Shown: positions 12,887 to 19,558 of the stretch, in pieces | How the letters are laid out: the number at the start of each line of letters is the position of its first letter | How positions within the stretch are numbered: position 1 is the first letter of the stretch | IMG/VR virus record: IMGVR_UViG_3300009176_000022 | Span: 1 to 39,582 of that record | Direction: 5' to 3' (one strand) | DNA: 39,582 bases | Origin: a virus | Notes under the pieces: generated by a model | What the model was told of the DNA's origin: nothing | Seen by the model: the letters and a program-made list of their open reading frames with translations, nothing else | The model's database searches: none | Made by a program: the position numbers and the translations under genes

Positions 12887-13390
12887 GTGTATCTGATCCG
12901 CACTGCTCTCGCCGCGCTCGTCGCGGCCACGCTCTTTGCCGCGCCGGCCGCAGCCGCGCAGGACCCAGCGCAGCCCGTGCCGCCCAATGACCCGGCCTGC
13001 CAGGTCTCCAATCCGCCGCGCGCCTGCCTCGTCGACGACCGCCGCCAGTACCAGGGGCGCGACGAGTGCTCGGCCTCGCTTCCTGGTAGCGGCGGCTACC
13101 TGTTCCTGGGAATCGGGGCCGGGCAGCGCAACTCGGCGCCGCTCGTGCTCGACGGTGGCGCCTACCTGGCGACCTGGGACGCGACCGACACGACGGCGCT
13201 CTCGTACATCGACCTGGAGCCGGCCGACGATCGCAACGGGCTGCGGTCGTACTCGATCCTGGGGTCAAGCGGTGCCGCCGCCTCGCGCTCCGGCCAGAGC
13301 TACGTCTACAACGTCAAGCCCGGCCCGTACTATGTGTCAGCCAGGGTGACCGGTCCGTGGAGCGTTAGGCTTGCGCCGATCGCCACGTAA
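12887..13390 (+). CDS. Secreted protein of unknown function
   Basis: Start chosen at GTG 12887, 12 bases after GGGAGA, because it begins exactly with a signal peptide ('YLIRTALAALVAATLFAAPAAAAQ', cleavage likely after AAA or AAAAQ). The longer frame from 12749 adds an Arg/Thr-rich segment unlike a signal peptide. The mature part (about 143 residues) has three Cys ('ACQVSNPPRACL', 'RDECSAS') and beta-rich blocks ('GGYLFLGIGAGQ', 'GPYYVSARVTGPWSVRLAP'). It is the last island gene before the capsid genes. It may be a lysogenic-conversion or export factor; no family is recognised. Confidence 0.72.
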   Translation: MYLIRTALAALVAATLFAAPAAAAQDPAQPVPPNDPACQVSNPPRACLVDDRRQYQGRDECSASLPGSGGYLFLGIGAGQRNSAPLVLDGGAYLATWDATDTTALSYIDLEPADDRNGLRSYSILGSSGAAASRSGQSYVYNVKPGPYYVSARVTGPWSVRLAPIAT

Positions 13391-13458
13391 CGGCATGCTT
13401 GCACGCACGCACGCCATGACGTAACCTAGACTCAACTCCATAGCTTCGGGCGCATGAC

Positions 13459-13510
13459 GCCCCCTCACTCGCGCACGGAAAAGCGGCGCGGAGAGGGGGC
13501 ATTTTCATTT
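13459..13510 (+). terminator. Hairpin with T-rich tail ahead of the prohead protease
   Basis: Outer arms 13459-13466 and 13493-13500 (8 bp perfect) and inner arms 13470-13474 and 13486-13490 form a long stem, followed at once by ATTTTCATTT. It has the look of an intrinsic terminator separating the island from the capsid genes. Its 3' arm, GAGGGGGC, is also the only ribosome-binding-like sequence for the protease gene starting at TTG 13509. Confidence 0.7.
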
Positions 13511-14282
13511 GTCCGAGATCGAGTACAAGCGGCTCCCGTTCGCCGTCAAGGAGATCGTCGACGTCGCCGGCGGCGGCTGGGAGATCGCCGGATATGCCTC
13601 AACCTTCGGCGACCCCCCTGATTTTTACGGCGACGTCATCATGCCGGGCGCGTTCGCCGCGTCGATCGCGAGCTACGCGCCGAAGTTCCTGTTCGAGCAC
13701 GCCGAGCCGATCGGCAAGACGCTCGAGATCCGCGAGGACGACCACGGACTCTACGGCCGCTGGTCGGTCGTCGATACGCGGAGCGGGACCGACGCCTACA
13801 AGCTCGCGAAGGCTGGCGTGCTCGACGCGCTCTCCATCGGCTTTTTCGCCGAAGACTACGCCTACCGCGACGACGGCGCTCGCGTGCTCTTGCGGATCGA
13901 CCTGCCGGAAGTCTCGGCGGTCGCGATCCCGGCGAACCGCCGCGCCGTCGTGACCGACGTCAAGAACCAGCAGGCCGGCGTTCGGCCGTTCGCCGCCCAC
14001 AGCGAGTACGTGCGGGTCGCCGTCCGCTCGTGGGTCGACCGCGTCCGCTCCGGGTCGGAGCTTCGCGCGAGCGACGGCAAGTCCGCCCTCCTGACCGACG
14101 AGCGACGAACCGCCGTCGCCGACATGAGCGGGTCGCTCAGATCGGCCGCCGACGAGCTCGACGTGCTTGTCGCCACGCTCACCGCGCCGCCAGCCGCAGA
14201 GCGGCGCTACCACGACCTCGACGCGCTCAGAGCCCGCCTCACGCGGCTCGGAGTGCTCACCGACGGGAGCGACCCGACATGA
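13509..14282 (+). CDS. Prohead maturation protease (S78/U35 family)
   Basis: A 257-residue protein starting at TTG 13509, because the family begins with the 'E-Y-K-R-L-P-F' strand seen right after it. Family blocks are 'GYASTFGDPPDFYGDVIMPGAF' (about residues 28-49), the His motif 'KFLFEHAEPIGK', and the Ser motif 'VLDALSIGFFAEDY', followed by 'ISLPEVS/AIPAN'-type sequence ('LPEVSAVAIPANRRA'). The C-terminal third is Arg/Ala-rich and helical. The protease processes the scaffold or delta domain of the capsid protein. Expression may be limited by the TTG codon and the upstream hairpin. Confidence 0.92.
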   Translation: MSEIEYKRLPFAVKEIVDVAGGGWEIAGYASTFGDPPDFYGDVIMPGAFAASIASYAPKFLFEHAEPIGKTLEIREDDHGLYGRWSVVDTRSGTDAYKLAKAGVLDALSIGFFAEDYAYRDDGARVLLRIDLPEVSAVAIPANRRAVVTDVKNQQAGVRPFAAHSEYVRVAVRSWVDRVRSGSELRASDGKSALLTDERRTAVADMSGSLRSAADELDVLVATLTAPPAAERRYHDLDALRARLTRLGVLTDGSDPT

Positions 14283-14425
14283 CGACACCGACGAGCCCCG
14301 ACCCGAGCGACCCGAGCGTGCCGCCGGCAGAGCCGCCAACGATCGACCCGCCGCCGCCCGAGACCGACGACGACGACACCGACGACCAGCCGAAGCCGCG
14401 CCCGGCGAGGGGGACACTTCGATGA
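14279..14425 (+). CDS. Small Pro/Asp-rich protein
   Basis: A 48-residue frame from ATG 14279 overlapping the protease stop (ATGA), ending in an overlap with the capsid start. The sequence is almost only Pro, Asp, Thr, Ser and Glu ('PPPPETDDDDTDDQPKP') and is surely disordered and acidic. Position between protease and capsid protein suggests a scaffold-like or assembly role. That is inference from location. Confidence 0.6.
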   Translation: MTTPTSPDPSDPSVPPAEPPTIDPPPPETDDDDTDDQPKPRPARGTLR

Positions 14426-15729
14426 GCATGAGCCTGGCCGAGGGCCGCGCCGAGTGTAAGCGCATGTTCGACGAGTGCGCGGAGATCCTCGCCAAGTACG
14501 GCGGGCGGATCACCGACGAGACGCCGAACGACGAGCGCAAGAAGATCGACGACAACCTCGCCGAGATCAACGGTCTCGAGATCAAGATGGGCGGCTGGAA
14601 GCGCGACGCCGAAGTCGCGGAGATGGTCACCAAGGGTGTCGACGCCTACGGACGGCCGACGGAGCCGCCGCCGGGCGCACGGCTCGACACCCGCGCGGTC
14701 TCGATCGGCCGCTACGTCACGACCAGCCCCGAGTACCGCTCGGCGCTCCAGCCGGGCGGCGCGCTCACCGGCCAGCGGCCGTATCTCGCGGTCCCCGTGC
14801 CGCCCGAGGTCTCGATGGTCGACCTCGCGATCCGGACCGCGATGGCGCATAAGACGCTCTTGACGTCCAACGCGGCGTCCACCGGCGTCCTCTCGATCAA
14901 CGATCGTCTGCCGGGCATCACCGAGATCGCTCAGGCCGGGACCGACTTCCTGAACATCCTGCCGACGCTTCAGACGACGAGCGATATCGTCGAGTGGGTG
15001 CAGCAGAGCACGCGGACCAACAACGCGGCTCCCGTCGCGGAGGCGACCGCGTCGACCGGCACATCAGGCACCAAGACGGAGTCCGCGCTCGCGTATCAGG
15101 TCAAGACGGGGCCCGTCGAGACGATCGCGACGCACATCCCAGCAACGACCCGCGCGTTAGCGGACGCGCCGATGCTCCGATCGGCGATCGACGACGAGCT
15201 GCTGTACATGATCCGCCAGGTGCTCCAGACGCAGACGATCACCGGCGACGGCAACTCGCCGAACCTGCTCGGCCTGAACAACCAGCCGGGCATCCAGACG
15301 GGAGCGGCGGGGACCGACGCGATCGCCGCGATCTTCAACGCCGCTATCGCCGTCCAGGTCAACGGTGGCGTGCCGGCAACGGACGTGCTCTTGAACCAGA
15401 CGGCCTGGGCGGGGATTCGCCTGCTCCGCGAGAACACGGCCTCCGGGACGATGGGCGGCTACATCATGGGCTCGCCGAACCAGCCGGGGCCGATGACCAT
15501 TTTTGGGTTGGGATCGGTCTTCGTGCCCCAGCTTCCGGCGAACACCGCGTTCGTGCTCAACGCGACGGCGACGACGCTCGCGCTCATCGAGCGCGAGGGC
15601 GGGACCGTGAGCATGGGCTGGATCAACGACGACTTTACGCGCAACATCGTTCGTATCCTAGCGGAGCTGCGCGCATTGCTCATCGTTCGACGGCCGCAGG
15701 GCATCTTCAAACTGACCGGGATGCCGTAG
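14422..15729 (+). CDS. Major capsid protein (HK97 fold)
   Basis: A 435-residue protein. Residues 1-75 are a charged coiled-coil ('AEGRAECKRMFDECAEILAKYGG', 'DDNLAEINGLEIKMGGWKRDAE'), the delta/scaffold domain removed by the protease. The capsid body follows: 'DFLNILPTLQTTSDIVEWVQQS', 'VETIATHIPATTRALADAPMLRSAIDDELLYMI', 'DGNSPNLLGLNNQPGIQT', 'DVLLNQTAWAGIRLL' and 'GFDFTRNIVRILAELRALLIVRRPQGIFKL'-like end. All are typical of HK97 gp5-type capsids. It overlaps the small acidic gene by 4 bases. Confidence 0.95.
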   Translation: MSMSLAEGRAECKRMFDECAEILAKYGGRITDETPNDERKKIDDNLAEINGLEIKMGGWKRDAEVAEMVTKGVDAYGRPTEPPPGARLDTRAVSIGRYVTTSPEYRSALQPGGALTGQRPYLAVPVPPEVSMVDLAIRTAMAHKTLLTSNAASTGVLSINDRLPGITEIAQAGTDFLNILPTLQTTSDIVEWVQQSTRTNNAAPVAEATASTGTSGTKTESALAYQVKTGPVETIATHIPATTRALADAPMLRSAIDDELLYMIRQVLQTQTITGDGNSPNLLGLNNQPGIQTGAAGTDAIAAIFNAAIAVQVNGGVPATDVLLNQTAWAGIRLLRENTASGTMGGYIMGSPNQPGPMTIFGLGSVFVPQLPANTAFVLNATATTLALIEREGGTVSMGWINDDFTRNIVRILAELRALLIVRRPQGIFKLTGMP

Positions 15730-15731
15730 AG

Positions 15732-15935
15732 ATGGCAACCTGGCGCGTCGGCGAGGCCGGCGCAACGATCTTCGACCCGGACGGCCGCCCGGTCGGGCGG
15801 CTCGCTCCCGGCCAGATCGTCGTGCCGGGGCACGTCGACACGCCAGGCTCGCTCGCGCAGCAGCACGCGCACGCAGCCGCACGGCGCGGCTACGACGACA
15901 AGCTGATCCGTCCGGACCAGGGGCCGAGAGCATGA
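15732..15935 (+). CDS. Small head-associated hypothetical protein
   Basis: A 67-residue protein starting two bases after the capsid stop, overlapping the connector start. It contains a compact beta-type segment ('ATIFDPDGRPVGRLAPGQIVVPGHVDTPGSLA') and a His/Ala tail. No family is recognised. Its position between the capsid protein and the head-tail connector suggests a decoration or structural accessory protein. Confidence 0.65.
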   Translation: MATWRVGEAGATIFDPDGRPVGRLAPGQIVVPGHVDTPGSLAQQHAHAAARRGYDDKLIRPDQGPRA

Positions 15936-16624
15936 CCGCCTACACGACGCCTGACGCGGTCGCGGCGTATCTCGGCGTCACGTTCACGCCCGAGCAGGCG
16001 ACGGCTACTGGAGCCGTGATCGACGCCGTGACGGCGTACATCGATAGATACACCGGCCGCTCATGGCAAGGCACGTCTCCGGTACTCGGCGAGCTTCGAC
16101 GGGTGATCCCGCCGCTACCCGGCGGGAGCTACCCCGCGAGCGTGGCATTCCTGGCCTACGCTCCGGTGCTCGGGGTCGACGCCGTCTCGATCCGCTCCGG
16201 AACGCCGAACGCCACGACGACCGCGCTCGATCCGTCCGAGTACGAGCTTCTCGACGCGGAGCACGGCGTGATCGCGCTCTCGGCGTGGTGCGACGCCTGG
16301 TACGACGATGCGTTCGCGGTCGTCGACTACACCCGCCCGGTCGCGGTGCCGCCGGACATCACGCTCGCGGCGACCATGATCGCCTCAGCCGAGATGTCGC
16401 GACAGTTGGCGATCCAGTCGTCCGCGTCAGCGTCAAGCGGCCGTCCGGCCGGGCTCGAGGGCGTCAAGAGTCTGAGCGTCGGCCAGAACGATATCGCCGT
16501 GACCTTCGCGGAAGGCGCGAGCGCGGCGTCGAGCGGCGGGGGCGCTCGCGGCTCGAGCTACGCGCCGCCGGGATCGGCCGCGAGAACGATCCTCGACGGC
16601 TACAAGCGCGTGGTGATCGCCTGA
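15932..16624 (+). CDS. Head-tail connector protein (gp6-like)
   Basis: A 230-residue protein. The N-terminus 'YTTPDAVAAYLGVTFTPEQATATGAVIDAVTAYIDRYTGRSW' is the usual start of phage gp6/gp15-type adaptors, which form a ring under the portal. 'VDAVSIRSG' and 'VDYTRPVAVPPDITLAATMIASAEMSRQ' continue the pattern. The C-terminal third is Gly/Ser-rich. It overlaps both neighbours. Confidence 0.8.
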   Translation: MTAYTTPDAVAAYLGVTFTPEQATATGAVIDAVTAYIDRYTGRSWQGTSPVLGELRRVIPPLPGGSYPASVAFLAYAPVLGVDAVSIRSGTPNATTTALDPSEYELLDAEHGVIALSAWCDAWYDDAFAVVDYTRPVAVPPDITLAATMIASAEMSRQLAIQSSASASSGRPAGLEGVKSLSVGQNDIAVTFAEGASAASSGGGARGSSYAPPGSAARTILDGYKRVVIA

Positions 16625-16983
16625 TGATTACGCCCGCCGTGCTCGACTGGCTTCGCTCGTTGCAGGAGGACAACCTGCCGGACGCCTGCGACATCTCGCG
16701 GTACACCGAGACGAACACCGCCGACGGCGTCACGCAAGGCTGGGCGACCGTCTCGGCCGGCGTCCCGTGCCGGATCTCGTCGCGGACGCTCGCGGCGTCC
16801 GAAGGCACCGGCGCCGGCGCTCAGACGCGCGCTCTCTCCGACTGGCTAGTCTGGCTCCCGGCGTTGACCGACGTGACCGTCAAGGACCGGCTCGTCGTCG
16901 GCGCTCGGACCTTCGAGGTTGAGCGCGTCGCCGGAGAGAGTCTCGAGACCGCGCGAGCCTGCTCGTGCTCCGAGGTCACCTGA
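16624..16983 (+). CDS. Head closure / stopper protein
   Basis: A 119-residue protein with the short beta-rich layout of head-completion proteins (SPP1 gp16-like): 'LQEDNLPDACDISRYTETNTADGVTQGW', 'GVPCRISSRT', 'WLVWLPALTDVTVKDRLVVGARTFEVERVAG'. It starts with one-base overlap (TGATG) after the connector gene and is followed by a membrane protein gene. Assignment rests on fold-like motifs and position. Confidence 0.72.
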   Translation: MITPAVLDWLRSLQEDNLPDACDISRYTETNTADGVTQGWATVSAGVPCRISSRTLAASEGTGAGAQTRALSDWLVWLPALTDVTVKDRLVVGARTFEVERVAGESLETARACSCSEVT

Positions 16984-16984
16984 C

Positions 16985-17188
16985 ATGGATGCTCTGTTAG
17001 TTGGGCTGATCTGGCTCCTGATCTACGCGCTGGTCGTCGCCGTCGTCTGCTACATCGTGACCCGCCTGGCGGCCCAGTTCGTCCCAGGCTTCGCGCCGTT
17101 CGTCTGGATCGTCTGGTGCATCGGCGGGCTGATCCTCCTGATCCTGGCGCTCCGTCTGTTCTCGCCAGTGCTCGGCCTGAGCGCCTGA
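16985..17188 (+). CDS. Small two-span membrane protein
   Basis: A 67-residue protein with two strong hydrophobic segments: residues about 3-28 ('LLVGLIWLLIYALVVAVVCYIVTRL') and about 38-62 ('FVWIVWCIGGLILLILALRLF'). It sits between head-closure and tail-joining genes, an unusual place for a membrane protein. Two-span phage proteins are often holins, but this is far from the endolysin gene. Function not established. Confidence 0.7.
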   Translation: MDALLVGLIWLLIYALVVAVVCYIVTRLAAQFVPGFAPFVWIVWCIGGLILLILALRLFSPVLGLSA

Positions 17189-17189
17189 T

Positions 17190-17540
17190 ATGCCGGCCGC
17201 GACGATCACGCTCCGCGTCGTCTCGAACCGTCTCCCGGAGGCGCAGGCGCTCATCCGCCAGGCGCTCGTCGAAACGGTCGCCGAGACCGCGTTCGACGTC
17301 GAAGGGCGCGCGAAAGTCCTCTGCCCGGTCGATACCGGGACGCTCCGACGGTCGATTCATACCGTCTTCTCGAACGGCGGGCTCAAGGCGCTCGTCGGGC
17401 CTAGCGTGTCGTACTCGATCTTCGTCGAGTTCGGGACGCGCTTCATGGCCGCACGGCCGTACATGCGGCCGGCGGCAGCGCTCGTGCTCCGCATGCTCCC
17501 TGGCCGCTTCGCCGCGCGGCTCCGAAGGCTCGCGGCATGA
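17190..17540 (+). CDS. HK97 gp10-like neck/tail-joining protein
   Basis: A 116-residue protein. 'EGRAKVLCPVDTGTLRRSIHT' and 'YSIFVEFGTRFMAARPYMRPAAALV' are the two signature blocks of the HK97 gp10-like family, which joins the tail to the head. It overlaps the next gene by 4 bases. Length and location between head closure and tail terminator fit well. Confidence 0.88.
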   Translation: MPAATITLRVVSNRLPEAQALIRQALVETVAETAFDVEGRAKVLCPVDTGTLRRSIHTVFSNGGLKALVGPSVSYSIFVEFGTRFMAARPYMRPAAALVLRMLPGRFAARLRRLAA

Positions 17541-17968
17541 CGCTCGAGGGGTACGACGTCTGTAGCCTGGTCTACACGCTGCTCGTCGCCGACAGCGGCC
17601 CGGGCGGCGTCGCCACCCTGCTCGGCGGACGGATCTACCAGGACGTCGTCCCGCAAGCCGCCGCGCTCCCGGCCGCGACGGTCTCGCTCGTTGCCGCTCC
17701 CGACACGAACACGCTCGGCGGCGTCCACGTCGGCGCGACGATCGATGTCGACGTCCGCGTCGTCGCGGCCGGGACGAGCTACGCGCCGATCCTGCCGGCC
17801 GCGCGCCGTGCTCAGGTCGTGCTCGCCGAGGCTTACGGCACGAACGGCGAGAGCTACGCCTACCGTCTCCGTCGGATCGACTTCCGCCGCATGGCCGAGT
17901 CGGACGCCGGAGCGCCGTACCGCCACTTGATCGGCACGTATCGCACCGAAGCGCACCCGGCGCCGTAA
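17537..17968 (+). CDS. Tail completion/terminator protein (DUF3168-like)
   Basis: A 143-residue protein. 'SLVYTLLVADSGPGGVATLLGGRIYQDVVPQAAALPAATVSLV' has the typical beginning of DUF3168/tail terminator proteins, where 'ri-y-~~~pq~~~~P~i~~~~i' marks the family. The middle strand 'TIDVDVRVVAAGTSYAPI' and the end 'RHLIGTYRT' also fit. It caps the tail tube before head joining. Confidence 0.82.
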   Translation: MTLEGYDVCSLVYTLLVADSGPGGVATLLGGRIYQDVVPQAAALPAATVSLVAAPDTNTLGGVHVGATIDVDVRVVAAGTSYAPILPAARRAQVVLAEAYGTNGESYAYRLRRIDFRRMAESDAGAPYRHLIGTYRTEAHPAP

Positions 17969-17982
17969 GAGAGGATCGAGAG

Positions 17983-18987
17983 ATGCCCGACCGCCCGCTG
18001 GTACAGGAGATCGTCGAGCTTGGCGTTGAGACCGTGCCCGGAACGGCCGTGCCGTCGACCGTCAAGCTCCAGGCGCTTACCGTCGAGCTTGACACCGCGA
18101 TCACGGTCGACCGGATAGCCCCAAGCGGTAACCTGTTCGACACGATCGCCGCACCGCGCCAGGAGTACGCGACGGGCTCGCTCACCGGCTATCCCACGTA
18201 CAACGAGCTGCCGTACGTGTTTAGCAACGTCTTCGGCGCGGCCGTCATCACGACGCCGAGCGGCGCTGTGACCGCGCGCCGCTGGTTCTGGGCGCCGTCG
18301 TCGTCGGTGCCGTGGACACCGAAGACTTGGACGATCAGACGCGGCATGGCAGGCAATACCGCCGAGATGGCCGCCTACGCGCTCTTGACCGGCATCGGGA
18401 TGTCGTTCTCGGCGACGGCGCAGCCGGAGATTAGCGGCGACCTGTTCGCTCGAGCGCTCGACTACGCCGCAAGCGTCGGAGCGACTGGACTTGCCGCGCA
18501 AGCGCTCGTCCCGATCCTGCCCAAGCAGGTCTGCGTGTACCTAGATCCGACTGCCGCCGCGTTAGGAACTACACGTCTTACGCGAGACTTCGCGGCCGGC
18601 TTCGAGGTCGGCGGGCTCAACGGCCCGTTCTGGCCGCTCGACTGTACGCTGACCTCGTTCGGCGGGCACGTCCCGATGAAGCCGGACACGACGACCGCGA
18701 CGCTCCAGCTCGGCAACGACGCGCAGGGCCGCGAGCCGGTCGTCGCGATGCGGCTCGGCGACACGCGGTACTGCCGGATCGAATGCTCCGGGCCGCAGAT
18801 CGACGTCGGGCCGCCGGTCGTCTCGCACCGACTCCGGATTGATATGGCCTTGAAGGTCGTCGACGCGCCGTCTCGCGGCGACTCCGACGCGCTCTCGACG
18901 CTCGAATGGTCGTTCGGGATCTTCGACGATCCGTCGTTCGGGGGCGCTCTCAAGATCACGCTCGACACGAACCTCGCAACGCTCTAA
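17983..18987 (+). CDS. Major tail tube protein
   Basis: A 334-residue protein after GAGAGG. It starts with 'QEIVELGVETVPGTAVPSTVKLQAL', the usual opening of siphophage tail tube proteins, and is beta-rich throughout. It contains internal 'GNTAEMAAYALLTGIGMSFS' and 'SHRLRIDMALKVVDAPSRG' blocks. It is larger than lambda gpV but similar to other long tube proteins with an extra surface domain. It is directly followed by the tail chaperone gene, the standard gene order. Confidence 0.88.
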   Translation: MPDRPLVQEIVELGVETVPGTAVPSTVKLQALTVELDTAITVDRIAPSGNLFDTIAAPRQEYATGSLTGYPTYNELPYVFSNVFGAAVITTPSGAVTARRWFWAPSSSVPWTPKTWTIRRGMAGNTAEMAAYALLTGIGMSFSATAQPEISGDLFARALDYAASVGATGLAAQALVPILPKQVCVYLDPTAAALGTTRLTRDFAAGFEVGGLNGPFWPLDCTLTSFGGHVPMKPDTTTATLQLGNDAQGREPVVAMRLGDTRYCRIECSGPQIDVGPPVVSHRLRIDMALKVVDAPSRGDSDALSTLEWSFGIFDDPSFGGALKITLDTNLATL

Positions 18988-19001
18988 GCCCAGGAGGGTC
19001 T

Positions 19002-19391
19002 ATGCCGTCGCTCGGCCAGCTCGTCGACTCGACCCGGCGCGTCGTCGTCACGTTCGGTGACGTCGAGCTCAACATTGCCTATCGGCCGGGCGCCGTGACG
19101 CCACGGCTTCAGCGCGCGATACGGCAGGCGCAGATCGAGGGTGACGTTGATACCGTCATGCTCGAGATGCTGATCCGTCTCGTCGCAAGCTGGGACCTGA
19201 CCGACGACGACGGCGCGGTCGTCCCGATCACGACGGATGCGCTCGCCGACCTGCCGGTCCGTCTCTTGAGCGGCATTCTCGTCGCGTTGGGGGAGGATCT
19301 GGCGCCGGACCCTTTGAAGGGCGCCGTCTCCAGCAATGGCTCGTTAGCGACGGCAAGCTCGGCGCCGCTCCAGACTGGTACGTCTTCCTGA
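19002..19391 (+). CDS. Tail assembly chaperone (gpG-like)
   Basis: A 129-residue protein after a strong AGGAGGG site. It begins with a beta-hairpin ('RRVVVTFGDVELNIAYRPGAVTPRL') and a helical body ('LQRAIRQAQIEGDVDTVMLEMLIRLVASWDL', 'LADLPVRLLSGILVALGED'), as in siphophage gpG-type chaperones. A slippery heptamer at 19310-19316 allows some ribosomes to move to the -1 frame and make a 183-residue fusion. The residues after the slip in the zero frame ('KGAVSSNGSLATASSAPL') are low-complexity, as expected for a short terminal extension. Confidence 0.85.
   Translation: MPSLGQLVDSTRRVVVTFGDVELNIAYRPGAVTPRLQRAIRQAQIEGDVDTVMLEMLIRLVASWDLTDDDGAVVPITTDALADLPVRLLSGILVALGEDLAPDPLKGAVSSNGSLATASSAPLQTGTSS
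19310..19316 (+). other. Programmed -1 frameshift slippery site (C CCT TTG)
   Basis: In the zero frame the codons are GAC CCT TTG, so the heptamer C CCT TTG fits X XXY YYZ exactly. Slipping back one base gives ...CCC TTT GAA, and that frame stays open to 19552 with a sequence typical of the second tail chaperone. Confidence 0.85.
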
Positions 19392-19552
19392 TGGTCGCCG
19401 ACAGAGCGCGCTGCTCGGTCTGGGAGCTCGAAGACGCGCCGTCGTACTGGGTCGAGCGCGTCTATGTCGCGGCGCTCGCCGAGAACGCGGCCGACGCCGA
19501 GCGGCGCACCCGCGAGGAGCGACGGAAGCTCGCGTCTGGCGCTCGGAGATAA
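19316..19552 (+). CDS. Tail assembly chaperone extension (gpGT-like, -1 frame)
   Basis: This is the downstream -1 frame part, about 78 residues, made as a fusion to the gpG-like protein by frameshifting (total about 183 residues). The sequence right after the slip site, 'GRRLQQWLVSDGKL', then 'APDWYVFLMVADRARCSVWELEDAPSYWVERVY' and 'ALAENAADAERR', is meaningful well before the internal ATG at 19391, so the frame is used upstream of that ATG. The T part in lambda binds the tape measure. Independent initiation at 19391 (TGATG overlap) is possible but would lose conserved residues. Confidence 0.82.
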   Translation, partial: EGRRLQQWLVSDGKLGAAPDWYVFLMVADRARCSVWELEDAPSYWVERVYVAALAENAADAERRTREERRKLASGARR

Positions 19553-19558
19553 CCGACC

